Of a stretch of DNA of 64,000 nt, positions 42,982 to 50,977 are shown one piece after another. The notes below the pieces were generated by a model. That model was not told the origin of the DNA, ran no database searches, and saw nothing but the letters and a program-made list of their open reading frames with translations. Source of the DNA: an uncultured Paracoccaceae bacterium. Lineage in GTDB: Bacteria > Pseudomonadota > Alphaproteobacteria > Rhodobacterales > Rhodobacteraceae. The stretch's first letter is position 1; each line of letters starts with the position of its first letter. A program made the position numbers and the translations under genes. The stretch spans positions 1-64,000 of the forward strand of contig CALKXV010000032.1 in assembly GCA_938005545.1 (NCBI GenBank), written 5' to 3'.

Positions 42982-43208
42982 GCGTCGCGGACGTTGAACC
43001 AATCGGAATTCCATGACACGAATAGGATGTCGCAATCGGGTGCGTCGCGATCAACCGGGCGTAACGCTTCGATCCTTTCAAAACCGTTTCCGCTCACTTC
43101 GGAAATAATTTCGCTGACTGGGTGACCATCTTTAAACCTGCGTTTTATCGAAACTTCGGTGATTGCAAATGCCGAGCATTTGAGCGTTTCTTTCGCGCCA
43201 CATATCAC
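42978..43208 (-). CDS. Small hypothetical protein
   Basis: 76 aa, MICGAKETLKCSAFAITEVS at the start and an acidic end (DRDAPDCDILFVSWNSDWFN). Composition looks coding and soluble. It lies 122 bases downstream of the DUF6505 gene on the same strand and its stop overlaps the convergent MATE gene. No family recognised; it may be real because no other frame explains the region. Confidence 0.4.
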   Translation of the reverse strand: MICGAKETLKCSAFAITEVSIKRRFKDGHPVSEIISEVSGNGFERIEALRPVDRDAPDCDILFVSWNSDWFNVRDA

Positions 43209-43329
43209 CCGAAATAACTAGGATGTGCGACGATCAGGGTTTTCTCTTTCGGAATAGATGCGCGGCATGTCGGTTCTTAGATTGGTATTGTTTTTTTCGA
43301 CTAAAACACTGGAACTCGAACAGCCAAAA

Positions 43330-43812
43330 TCATGGCTCATCTACCGAACCATGTATCGCGAATTGGTCCAATCCTGCGTCTTTTGGTTCGATGGTGCGGA
43401 AGCTTTCTTTGACACCGGAATCGGTTAGTTCCCTTGTGACTGTCATAAGCGTGTTTGGTGGTTGGCCGTCGCACATGTCGACCATTTGCATGACCTCGTC
43501 TTTGGCGACGGTTTTTGCGTCGTTTAGCGATGGCGCGCCGTACATGTTGACGAAGTGTTGGGCGAGGTTTTCGATCAAGGCATCGAGTTCGGCGGGTTCG
43601 ATCTGGGTCACAGCGATAAAGGTCACGCGCCCGAAAGTTTCAAGCCCGAGCCAGCCGTTGGTAAAGGCTTGGCGAGCCTTGCCGGTGAGATCGGCGTCGG
43701 ACCAGTTGGAAAACTCGAACCCGCCAGAGAGGCACCATTCGCCCGTGCGAGCGGGGGTGTGAAAGACGTTCATGTCGCTTTCGTCGAAGTGGATGGCGCG
43801 TGCGAGCTTCAT
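43330..43812 (-). CDS. DUF6505-family protein of the formate dehydrogenase region
   Basis: 160 aa. MKLARAIHFDESDMNVFHTP, GEWCLSGGFEFSNW and AFTNGWLGLETFGRVTFIAV match the DUF6505 proteins found in alphaproteobacterial formate dehydrogenase loci. It follows the lipoate-ligase-like gene with one base between them, fourth in an operon DUF6494-mrp-ligase-DUF6505. Soluble, no signal peptide. Function unknown; linkage suggests a part in assembly of the formate dehydrogenase. Confidence 0.75.
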   Translation of the reverse strand: MKLARAIHFDESDMNVFHTPARTGEWCLSGGFEFSNWSDADLTGKARQAFTNGWLGLETFGRVTFIAVTQIEPAELDALIENLAQHFVNMYGAPSLNDAKTVAKDEVMQMVDMCDGQPPNTLMTVTRELTDSGVKESFRTIEPKDAGLDQFAIHGSVDEP

Positions 43813-43813
43813 G

Positions 43814-44518
43814 CTATGAGTTTTCCAACAGATGGGTCAGGGGCACAAGGTGTGTTGTTTCGACGTCGCGGATCAGCATTCCAAAACGTTCGTCAACGCC
43901 CAAAAATGTGCCGGATTTTTCGTCCATGTCGATCGCTTCGCCGATCCCGTGGGCCAGTCCGCGCCATTCTTTATGCAGGTTTGCCGCGCCGTCTTCGGTC
44001 CAGCGGTTGATGCCCACCAATGTTTGTTTCACCCAGGCTTCGATCAGGCGGTCGGCGCTGACATCGGCGCAACCTTCGGCATAAAGTGCGGTTTGATCCG
44101 GCGTTTTTCCCATGTCTTCGCTTTCGGGCCAAAGCGGAAGTTCAAGGCCGACGACCAACCAATCAGGTTCCACGTCCGGTTCTGTTCCCGATGCCGCGAC
44201 CCGCATCTGACCGCAGGACGCGCCGTTGATTTTGATGCCGCCATTCCATTCCAGATGGACGGCAACCTCGGGTGGTGCAAGCGCGCCAAGAGCGTTTTGA
44301 AACCCGACACCGCACAGCGGCAACATTGTCATAGCGTCGGCCAAGGCGACGTCAGGGGCAAAAACCATCGCGCCTTGAAGGGCGCTGGCCTTCAGATTGT
44401 AGACGACCAATCCCGCGTCGCAGCCACGCGCGGCCTCGGCACAAGCTTTGTCAAAGGGATCTATTTGCCCTTCGACGGCCAGCCCGGAAAACAGCGGTGG
44501 AAAGGACGGTACGCTCAT
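43814..44518 (-). CDS. Biotin/lipoate protein ligase-like protein (DUF4444 type)
   Basis: 234 aa. The fold of the biotin/lipoate A/B ligase family is seen in PLFSGLAVEGQIDPFDKACA, VHLEWNGGIKINGASCGQMR (the Lys that contacts the acyl-adenylate, GIKINGA-) and LVVGLELPLW. A C-terminal extra domain (AIDMDEKSGTFLGVDERFGM) is the DUF4444 type. True biotin ligases have GRGRxGR-like loops, not seen here. It overlaps the mrp gene by 4 bases and is conserved next to formate dehydrogenase genes, so it may attach or carry a cofactor there rather than serve general biotinylation. Confidence 0.7.
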   Translation of the reverse strand: MSVPSFPPLFSGLAVEGQIDPFDKACAEAARGCDAGLVVYNLKASALQGAMVFAPDVALADAMTMLPLCGVGFQNALGALAPPEVAVHLEWNGGIKINGASCGQMRVAASGTEPDVEPDWLVVGLELPLWPESEDMGKTPDQTALYAEGCADVSADRLIEAWVKQTLVGINRWTEDGAANLHKEWRGLAHGIGEAIDMDEKSGTFLGVDERFGMLIRDVETTHLVPLTHLLENS

Positions 44519-45570
44519 CCGGCGTTCATTTCGATGAGCATTTTGGCGACGTCGCGAAACCCTTGTGCTTGCGCAGATTCAGGTTTTGACACCACGATGG
44601 GTGCGCCGCCATCGGCCGCCATTCGGATATCAAGGTGCAATGGGATTTCTGCCAAAAGCGGCACGCCCAGTTTCTCGGCTTCGGATTTCACGCCACCATG
44701 GCCGAACATATGTTCTTCGTGACCACAGTTCGAACAGATGTGCGTGCTCATGTTTTCGATCATGCCAAGAATGGGCGTGCCCATCTGGTTGAACATGTCG
44801 ACACCCTTGCGTGCATCCAACAACGCGACGTCTTGGGGGGTGGAGACGATCAGCGCGCCATCCAGTTGCGCCTTTTGAGCCAGTGTCATTTGCACGTCGC
44901 CAGTGCCGGGTGGCAAGTCAACGATCAGCACGTCCAAGGCACCCCATTGCACCTGTGTAAGCATCTGTTGCAATGCGCCCATCAGCATCGGCCCGCGCCA
45001 GACAACCGCCTGATCTTCGTTTGTCATCAAACCGATAGACATCATCGTGACGCCGAAATTTCTGAGCGGCAGGATCACTTTTCCGTCCGGGCTTTGGGGT
45101 CGGCCCGAAACGCCCAGCATACGCGGTTGTGACGGACCATAGACATCTGCGTCCAGCATTCCGACACGGCGCCCTTCGGCGGCAAGCGCGCATGCAAGGT
45201 TCGCGGCAACCGTCGATTTTCCGACACCGCCTTTGCCCGAGGCGACTGCGATAATGCGATCAACGCCGGGGATTTTTTCCGGGCCAGCGGGTTCTGCTTT
45301 GCGCGCGGGTCCCAGATCGGGGGGCGCTTGCGGCGTGGAATGCGCTGTCATGACAATGGAAACCGACGTTGCACCCAATGCGGTCAGGGCGGCTTCGGCT
45401 TCGGCTTTCGCAGGTTCGAAAGGGGCCGGGCTGTCGACTTCCATGACGAAGCGCACGGCGGTGTCCTCGACGTTCAAAGCGCGTACCAGACCGGCTTCGA
45501 CAAGATCAGTTCCGGATGGGGCTTTGATGCCTTTCAGGCATTTCAGTACATCCTCGCGGGTCAGAGCCAT
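44515..45570 (-). CDS. mrp: Mrp/NBP35-family Fe-S carrier ATPase
   Basis: 351 aa. N-terminal MIP18/DUF59 domain (VLKCLKGIKAPSGTDLVEAG), then the deviant Walker A ASGKGGVGKSTVAANLACAL, the Walker B-like DVLIVDLPPGTGDVQMTLAQ, and a CxxC (HICSNCGHEEHMF) that can hold a bridging Fe-S cluster. Mrp/ApbC proteins load Fe-S clusters onto apo-targets. Between DUF6494 and the ligase-like gene in the formate dehydrogenase region, it is probably a dedicated cluster-delivery factor for this Fe-S-rich enzyme (inference). Confidence 0.9.
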   Translation of the reverse strand: MALTREDVLKCLKGIKAPSGTDLVEAGLVRALNVEDTAVRFVMEVDSPAPFEPAKAEAEAALTALGATSVSIVMTAHSTPQAPPDLGPARKAEPAGPEKIPGVDRIIAVASGKGGVGKSTVAANLACALAAEGRRVGMLDADVYGPSQPRMLGVSGRPQSPDGKVILPLRNFGVTMMSIGLMTNEDQAVVWRGPMLMGALQQMLTQVQWGALDVLIVDLPPGTGDVQMTLAQKAQLDGALIVSTPQDVALLDARKGVDMFNQMGTPILGMIENMSTHICSNCGHEEHMFGHGGVKSEAEKLGVPLLAEIPLHLDIRMAADGGAPIVVSKPESAQAQGFRDVAKMLIEMNAG

Positions 45571-45768
45571 TTATGCGCCTTCGATCTGGCCGGTCACGAC
45601 GTGCTCGATGTCCAGACCATCGACGGTCAGGACGACTTTGGCGCCAAAGGTCTTGCCGGACGTGTCGCCTGCATTGCGCATGGCTTCCTCGATGGCCTGT
45701 TGCGAGGTCACGCCAACCTGTTTCAAGAATTTCCGCATCGACATGTTGAACTCTTCGCTCATTGCCAT
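45571..45768 (-). CDS. DUF6494-family small protein
   Basis: 65 aa (MSMRKFLKQVGVTSQQAIEE, DTSGKTFGAKVVLTVDGLDI), a DUF6494-like protein found next to mrp and formate dehydrogenase genes in related bacteria. First gene of the minus-strand operon; its stop touches the mrp start codon. A very short amphipathic protein, possibly a small partner of Mrp. Confidence 0.75.
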   Translation of the reverse strand: MAMSEEFNMSMRKFLKQVGVTSQQAIEEAMRNAGDTSGKTFGAKVVLTVDGLDIEHVVTGQIEGA

Positions 45769-45857
45769 CCCCTGATGTGTTTCGAATTTGTTGACGCACC
45801 GACCCTAGCGCTCATAGGCTGACATGCAACCCGACGCGAACAAGCGGAGCCGGTGGA

Positions 45858-46583
45858 ATGCGAAATATCGTTATTGTGACTACCTGTCTTTTGACCACAC
45901 CAGCTTTGGGGCAGGGAAAGAGCTTTACGTTGGACGCGCCCGAGGTGCTGGTCGAAAACGGATTTCTGAAGCACTTGCTGCCGCGATTTTCGTTGAAGAC
46001 CGGCATTCGGATCACGGTTGAAGCTGCGCCGGCAGATGCAGCATTTGGAGCCGAAGGAACGCCCGTGTTTCAGGAAGACGACCGGGTTTGGCACTTTTCA
46101 AAGACCGACGGGCCACACACGGACGCGTTTTTTGAGTGGCTGACATCGGATGTCGGCAAGCGCACGATTGCCGGTTTCAAGGTTGATGGCCTGGCATTGT
46201 ACGATCCCGATGTGCGAATTGATGCCGCTGTCGTCGCTACGGAAACCGACGGCGATGCGGCCTTGGGTGAAGATATTAGTCTTACCGTATGTGGACGTTG
46301 CCATGTGGTCAGTGACAAAAACCGAATGAATGCAATCGGTTCTTCGCCGTCCTTCGCGTTGTTGCGCAGTTTCCCGGATTGGCTCGAACGGTTCGAAACT
46401 TTCTACGTCCTGAAGCCGCATGCCGCGTTCACGCAAGTTAATGATGTGACCGAACCGTTCCCGGATCACTTGCCGTCACCAATTGCGCCAATAGAGGTGA
46501 CGTTGGAACAGATCGATGCGATTGCGGCCTATGTGAATTCGATTAAACCGGCGGATTTGGGCGCGCCGCTGACGTCGAATTGA
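45858..46583 (+). CDS. Periplasmic c-type cytochrome-like protein
   Basis: 241 aa. Signal peptide (MRNIVIVTTCLLTTPALG). Residues 20-120 resemble the N-terminal part of a periplasmic binding protein (HLLPRFSLKTGIRITVEAAP ... FEWLTSDVGKRTIAGFKVDG), and residue 145 begins CGRCH, a heme c site, followed by FALLRSFPDWLERFETFYVL with candidate Met/His ligands (H413-like HAAFTQVNDVT). So one c heme is likely. It is divergent from the DUF6494 operon and convergent with the poly-ferredoxin gene, and probably transfers electrons near formate dehydrogenase. Confidence 0.7.
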   Translation: MRNIVIVTTCLLTTPALGQGKSFTLDAPEVLVENGFLKHLLPRFSLKTGIRITVEAAPADAAFGAEGTPVFQEDDRVWHFSKTDGPHTDAFFEWLTSDVGKRTIAGFKVDGLALYDPDVRIDAAVVATETDGDAALGEDISLTVCGRCHVVSDKNRMNAIGSSPSFALLRSFPDWLERFETFYVLKPHAAFTQVNDVTEPFPDHLPSPIAPIEVTLEQIDAIAAYVNSIKPADLGAPLTSN

Positions 46584-48536
46584 TCAGTGATCTTTGCGTT
46601 TTGAAAAGTAATCTTCCGAGGTGCGCACGCGCGGCCGTTCGCCGCCTTGGAATGGATTGTCTTCCGAATGAAACTGCGCCTGAATTCGGCAATTCTCGCA
46701 CATCTTGATCATTTTGGCGGCGTCCGAGCTTTCAAACATCGGGTGCGATCCGGCGAGTTGTTTCGATATGCGTTCGACCGTTGATTTCACGCCGAAAAGC
46801 GATCCGCATTCGATGCAGGCAAAAGGTTCTTCTTCGTTCAGAACCCGCTGTGTGAAGGCGTCGTCGGTCAGGTCAGCTTGGGGTTTTAGGGTAATGGCAT
46901 TCTCCGGGCAGACGTTGGTACACAGACCGCATTGCAGGCAGGCGTCTTCCTGGAACCTGAGTTGCGGCAGATCGGCGTTGTCGCCCAAAGCGCCCGATGG
47001 GCAGAGCGAGGCGCAGGCCAGACACAGGGTGCAGGCTTCGGTATCGACGACAACGGCACCATATGGCGCGCCGTCCGGCAAGGCGACAACGTCGACATCC
47101 GGTTGCAGGGCCTTGGCTGCAAGGCGCGCGACTTGGCGGCGGCTGCCTTGCGGAAGGATCGGTTCGCACGCGGCGGGTGTGCCTGCGTCGCTATAAAGAA
47201 TGTCGGTCAAGGCGTCTGGGTCGGCAGGTTCGATCATTTTAATTCCCGCCGCACCGGACATTGCATTGGCAAGTTCGATCTGGCCTTCGATCACCTCGCG
47301 TTCGCCTTTCGGGGGCATCAGGATGCTGACGTTCGAAAAGCCGGTTGCCAAAGCGGCAAGCATTTCGGCGTGACCGAAACTGGCCAGCGCATCGATTTCG
47401 AAGGGGATGACATCGGCAGGCAAGCCGCGCCCGAACCGTGCTGCCAAGGCAATCATTTCGCGACCGTGTCTGGCGTCATGTACCATCAGGCGCGCCTGCG
47501 TGCCGCCTGCTTTGCGATAGGTTGACGCCAAAGTGGTCAAGCGGCGAAACAACACATCGACCGATGGCGCGTCATAGGTGATCGCGCCGGACGGGCAAAC
47601 AGAGGCGCAAGATCCACAGCCTGCGCAGACCATGGGATCGATGGCGACGTGTTCACCGGCTGATGTGATCGCGCCCGTTGGGCAAACGTTTAAGCAATTG
47701 GAGCAGGCGGGTTTTTCAGCGCGGGAATGGGCGCACAGGCTTGGTTCAAGACGCACATAAAGTGGTTTCTCGAAAGTTCCAATCAGGTGCGAGGCTTCCA
47801 GAACGGCGGCCGCGACGGACGGTGCGTGGTTCGGATCGGCGCGCAAATAACCTTCGCGTTTTTCGGGGGCGGGGATGGGCGCCGGATTTCCGCTGAGGTC
47901 AAGCACGATGTCGCATTCGGACATGGCGCCGTCTTGAGGTTCGCCAAGCTGGAGCTCACCGCGTCCGCCGGGGTTGGGTTGTTGCAGGCCTTTGAACTTG
48001 ACTCGGAAGCCACCCAAAGCGCCGGACAATTGCTGAATTTGGCCGACCACGTAGTCAAAGCGTCGATCAAAGGGAAGGGTACTTGCGTCGGGCAAAAGAA
48101 CCGTGACGGCGAGCGTCTCGCAAAGGTCTTCTGCTGCTTGGATGGCCGCCAAACCGCCGACGATCAGAATGGTGCCTTCGGAAATCACATCAACGGATTT
48201 TCCAATCCGGATGGGCATGGCGGCTTCGGCGACAAGTGCTGCCATCTTTGGCGCGGTCGCCCCTTCGCCCCAGCCCGCGCGATCCCGTAAATCGACGTAA
48301 CCGGCTACGTCTTTGTCCATTTCGGCGGCCAGTTCTTCGAAGGTTTCGCGTTCTTGCTGGCAGGCGATCAGAATGTCGCCATCGCTGCCTTCGATTTCCT
48401 TTGCGGCGTCTTCGATTTGATCAAGGCAGAGGCTCCGATAGACTTTTGAACACCCCAGTCCTGTGGCCTTGGTGATCGCATCTGTGTCGAAAGACTGACT
48501 ACCTAGGCAATCGCAGAGAACCAGCTTTTTCGTCAT
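46584..48536 (-). CDS. Poly-ferredoxin (multiple 4Fe-4S) electron-transfer protein
   Basis: 650 aa. N-terminal part (DCLGSQSFDTDAITKATGLG, QQERETFEELAAEMD) resembles the HdrA/FdhB-like domain found before ferredoxin modules; GTILIVGGLAAIQAAEDLCE may be a nucleotide loop. Four cluster-binding runs follow: CSNCLNVCPTGAI, CAGCGSCASVCPSGAI, CTLCLACASLCPSGAL, CLQCGLCTNVCPENAI. The C-terminus has two more cysteine pairs (CIECGS, CENCR) like a rubredoxin/zinc-ribbon. So four 4Fe-4S clusters and a metal site are expected, in the cytosol. It is conserved next to formate dehydrogenase genes in Rhodobacterales, and may pass electrons to the assembly or to another acceptor. Confidence 0.8.
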   Translation of the reverse strand: MTKKLVLCDCLGSQSFDTDAITKATGLGCSKVYRSLCLDQIEDAAKEIEGSDGDILIACQQERETFEELAAEMDKDVAGYVDLRDRAGWGEGATAPKMAALVAEAAMPIRIGKSVDVISEGTILIVGGLAAIQAAEDLCETLAVTVLLPDASTLPFDRRFDYVVGQIQQLSGALGGFRVKFKGLQQPNPGGRGELQLGEPQDGAMSECDIVLDLSGNPAPIPAPEKREGYLRADPNHAPSVAAAVLEASHLIGTFEKPLYVRLEPSLCAHSRAEKPACSNCLNVCPTGAITSAGEHVAIDPMVCAGCGSCASVCPSGAITYDAPSVDVLFRRLTTLASTYRKAGGTQARLMVHDARHGREMIALAARFGRGLPADVIPFEIDALASFGHAEMLAALATGFSNVSILMPPKGEREVIEGQIELANAMSGAAGIKMIEPADPDALTDILYSDAGTPAACEPILPQGSRRQVARLAAKALQPDVDVVALPDGAPYGAVVVDTEACTLCLACASLCPSGALGDNADLPQLRFQEDACLQCGLCTNVCPENAITLKPQADLTDDAFTQRVLNEEEPFACIECGSLFGVKSTVERISKQLAGSHPMFESSDAAKMIKMCENCRIQAQFHSEDNPFQGGERPRVRTSEDYFSKRKDH

Positions 48537-48856
48537 GGGATGTGCCCTCGTAAAACCAAAGCTCTATTGAGCCAGAAAGATGCAGGCTATCCGTGATTCG
48601 TGGCAGGGGTAAACCGTTTTGCGACAATTACCGCGAAGCTAAAAATGCTGCGTATGAAAATTGAACCGGTGCTTTTGGCGTGAATTGGTATACGGCTGCT
48701 TCCCGCGATCAGACTCTGTTGAATTTTTTGTAGACCAATTTCTTGCTGCGGTGCAGCTATCCCGAAATGGCCCCTGTTCGAGTCTATATATTTTGCTTTG
48801 CGAACGGTTGAATTTCGTACAGGCTGAACAAAAGAAAAAACAGAGCCGGAGCGCCT
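48537..48856. other. 320-base divergent promoter region of the formate dehydrogenase locus
   Basis: Lies between the poly-ferredoxin gene (minus) and the DUF3305 gene (plus). AT-rich, especially near 48725-48810, and should hold both promoters. I find no clear FNR, ModE or sigma-54 site by eye. Confidence 0.4.
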
Positions 48857-49417
48857 GTGGCCGATAGGGAGCAAAAATCCATTTCAGTGCCGCTGGGAAT
48901 TGTTGTCCAGCGCGTGCCCGGCGTGACACGCTGGGCCAGGCACGTCTTGAAAGCGGTCGGCGTTTTGCCCGGGGCCGGACAGGCCGATTGGAAAGAACTG
49001 CGCCGCGATGGTGATGCCGTTGAATTCCACGCCGCGACGGTTCCGCTGGAGCTGTTCCGCACTGACACCGAAGCCTATAAATCTGGTTTGTCGGCCAAGG
49101 TGCCTTCGGTTTACGTCGTCATGCGCGAAACCGAGGATGATCGTCCGCTTGAGATCGTGCTTGCCACCGTATCACCCTACGAGGCGCAGGATTACGCAGA
49201 CACCGGCGAAGAGCTGGTCGAAAAAGTACCGATGCCCGAGGGTTTGGTGGCTTTTGTGCGCGACTATGTCGATTTGCACCACGAAGACGAGGTGTTCATC
49301 AAACGGCGTCGCAACAAAGCGCGGGTTGATCTGAAAGAAGACGGGGTTGGCGATGCGCGTATTCGCCAGGTTACCGATGTGTACCGAGCGCCCCGCAAAA
49401 CGGAGACATTGCATTGA
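48857..49417 (+). CDS. DUF3305 protein, formate dehydrogenase accessory
   Basis: 186 aa from GTG 48857. ISVPLGIVVQRVPGVTRWAR, HAATVPLELFRTDTEAYKSG, LATVSPYEAQDYADTGEELV and PEGLVAFVRDYVDLHHEDEV are the DUF3305 pattern. First of the plus-strand chain DUF3305-DUF3306-TorD-like-TAT peptide-catalytic subunit. Soluble, no signal. Function unknown, but it co-occurs with cys-type formate dehydrogenases, so it probably aids assembly. Overlaps the DUF3306 gene by 4 bases. Confidence 0.85.
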   Translation: MADREQKSISVPLGIVVQRVPGVTRWARHVLKAVGVLPGAGQADWKELRRDGDAVEFHAATVPLELFRTDTEAYKSGLSAKVPSVYVVMRETEDDRPLEIVLATVSPYEAQDYADTGEELVEKVPMPEGLVAFVRDYVDLHHEDEVFIKRRRNKARVDLKEDGVGDARIRQVTDVYRAPRKTETLH

Positions 49418-50016
49418 GCCGCGCCGAGAATTTCTGGACACGCCGGCGGGCAGGTGTCGAAGCGGAGGCCGCAGCCGAACAAGCGTCGCTGGACGCGGCG
49501 GCTCTGGCTGACGAACATGCGGTTCTGGAAGAAAAAACGGACGATGAAATTTTGGCCGAGCTGGAACTGCCAGAACCCGAAAGTCTTGAGATGGGCGATG
49601 ACTTTTCAGTTTTCATGTCAAAGGCCGTTCCGGATCGTATTCGGCGCCGCGCGCTACGGGTGCTGTGGCGCTCAAATCCGATGCTGGCCAATGTGGATAT
49701 GCTGGTCGATTACGGCGAGGATTTCACCGACAAAGCCACGGTTATCGAAAACATGCAGACCGCCTATCAGGTTGGTAAAGGCATGTTGAAGCACGTGCAG
49801 GAAATGGCGCGCCAAGCCGAAGAACGCGAGAACCCAAGTGATCCTGAACCCGAGTTGGAAGAGGATTTGCTTGAGGACGAACCGGAGGTTTTGGTTGCGT
49901 CCGTAGAAGAAACAGAAAGTCCCGAACTGGTTGAGCCCAAGCCCGAAGTCGAACCCGACGCCTATATCCCGCCGACGCCGCGTCGGATGAAATTCAGATC
50001 CAAGGAAACCGCGTGA
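49414..50016 (+). CDS. DUF3306 protein, formate dehydrogenase accessory
   Basis: 200 aa. MSRAENFWTRRRAGVEAEAA and ADEHAVLEEKTDDEILAELE, LPEPESLEMGDDFSVFMSKA, RIRRRALRVLWRSNPMLANV, DMLVDYGEDFTDKATVIENM are the DUF3306 core; the acidic tail (SDPEPELEEDLLEDEPEVLV) is disordered. Cytosolic. Overlaps both neighbours by 4 bases, so it is made together with DUF3305 and the TorD-like chaperone. Confidence 0.85.
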   Translation: MSRAENFWTRRRAGVEAEAAAEQASLDAAALADEHAVLEEKTDDEILAELELPEPESLEMGDDFSVFMSKAVPDRIRRRALRVLWRSNPMLANVDMLVDYGEDFTDKATVIENMQTAYQVGKGMLKHVQEMARQAEERENPSDPEPELEEDLLEDEPEVLVASVEETESPELVEPKPEVEPDAYIPPTPRRMKFRSKETA

Positions 50017-50618
50017 CCGCTGTAAAAGACATTCAAGTTGCATCAGAAGACAGGTTGCGTGCCGACTTGTACAATTTCCTCGGGCTGCTGCTCGCCGCAC
50101 CTCCGGGGCAAATGCTGTTGGACCAATGTGTGAGCCTGAGCGGCGACGAAAGTGATCTGGGAAAGGCGATTGCGGGCTTGTCACGCGTGGCCAAAGCGAC
50201 CAAGCCAAAAAAGGTGGAAAGCGAATTCAACGCGCTGTTCATCGGATTGGGCCGGGGCGAATTGCTGCCCTATGCCAGTTACTATCTGACCGGGTTCCTG
50301 AACGAAAAGCCCTTGGCGATCTTGCGCAGTGACATGGCGGCACGGGGTATGACGCGCGCTGACAACGTCTATGAACCCGAAGACAACATCGCATCCTTGA
50401 TGGAAATGATGGCTGGTATGATCGTCGGGCGCTTTGGTGCGCCTGCGACGCTGGAAGATCAACGGATGTTCTTTAACAAACACATCGCACCTTGGGCCGG
50501 ACATTTCTTTTCCGATCTGGAAGCGGCGAAGAATTCGGTTCTCTATGCCTCGGTTGGGCATGTGGGGCGGATATTCATGGAGATTGAGCGCGAGGCGTTC
50601 AGAATGACCGCAGGATAG
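50013..50618 (+). CDS. TorD/DmsD-family redox enzyme chaperone
   Basis: 201 aa, all alpha-helical. LRADLYNFLGLLLAAPPGQM, FNALFIGLGRGELLPYASYY with LTGFLNEKPLAILRSDMAAR, EPEDNIASLMEMMAGMI and FFNKHIAPWAGHFFSDLEAA match the TorD fold. Such chaperones bind the twin-arginine leader and keep the enzyme ready for cofactor insertion before export. It likely serves the catalytic subunit at 50978 and/or the TAT-target peptide at 50676. Confidence 0.88.
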   Translation: MTAVKDIQVASEDRLRADLYNFLGLLLAAPPGQMLLDQCVSLSGDESDLGKAIAGLSRVAKATKPKKVESEFNALFIGLGRGELLPYASYYLTGFLNEKPLAILRSDMAARGMTRADNVYEPEDNIASLMEMMAGMIVGRFGAPATLEDQRMFFNKHIAPWAGHFFSDLEAAKNSVLYASVGHVGRIFMEIEREAFRMTAG

Positions 50619-50675
50619 CGACCTGCGCGCAAGCGGCGGGGATGCCCGTCGAAAACTAAGGGAGGGAGACATCCC

Positions 50676-50864
50676 ATGACGAAAAAGAACGAAGGCGCAA
50701 CTCGCCGGGATTTTCTGAAAATGGCCGGGACAACCGCGCCGGTTGCTGCTGTGGCGCTTGCCGCAGGGACAACCGAAGCGGATGCCAATCCGGTCGATCC
50801 GACATCTGAAAAGATGCAAGACACGGCGCATACGCGCGCTTACCTCGAAAGCACCCGCTTCTAG
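50676..50864 (+). CDS. Formate dehydrogenase region TAT-target peptide
   Basis: 62 aa. A twin-arginine stretch (ATRRDFLKMAGTTAPVAAVA) leads to a short mature tail (EADANPVDPTSEKMQDTAHT). This is the small protein TIGR02811-type found just upstream of the large subunit. GGGAGGG lies before the ATG. The mature part is only about 30 residues; role unknown, perhaps a membrane or assembly subunit. A 113-base spacer separates it from the catalytic gene. Confidence 0.85.
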   Translation: MTKKNEGATRRDFLKMAGTTAPVAAVALAAGTTEADANPVDPTSEKMQDTAHTRAYLESTRF

Positions 50865-50977
50865 GGTGCCTTGGACGACGCCGAAGGCGACTGGTTGCGT
50901 GACGCCCGACTGCCGAAGGCTCATAAATTACCAAGCAAGCGCGGGCAAATGCCCAAGCACGCAAGGGAGGAAGTAAC

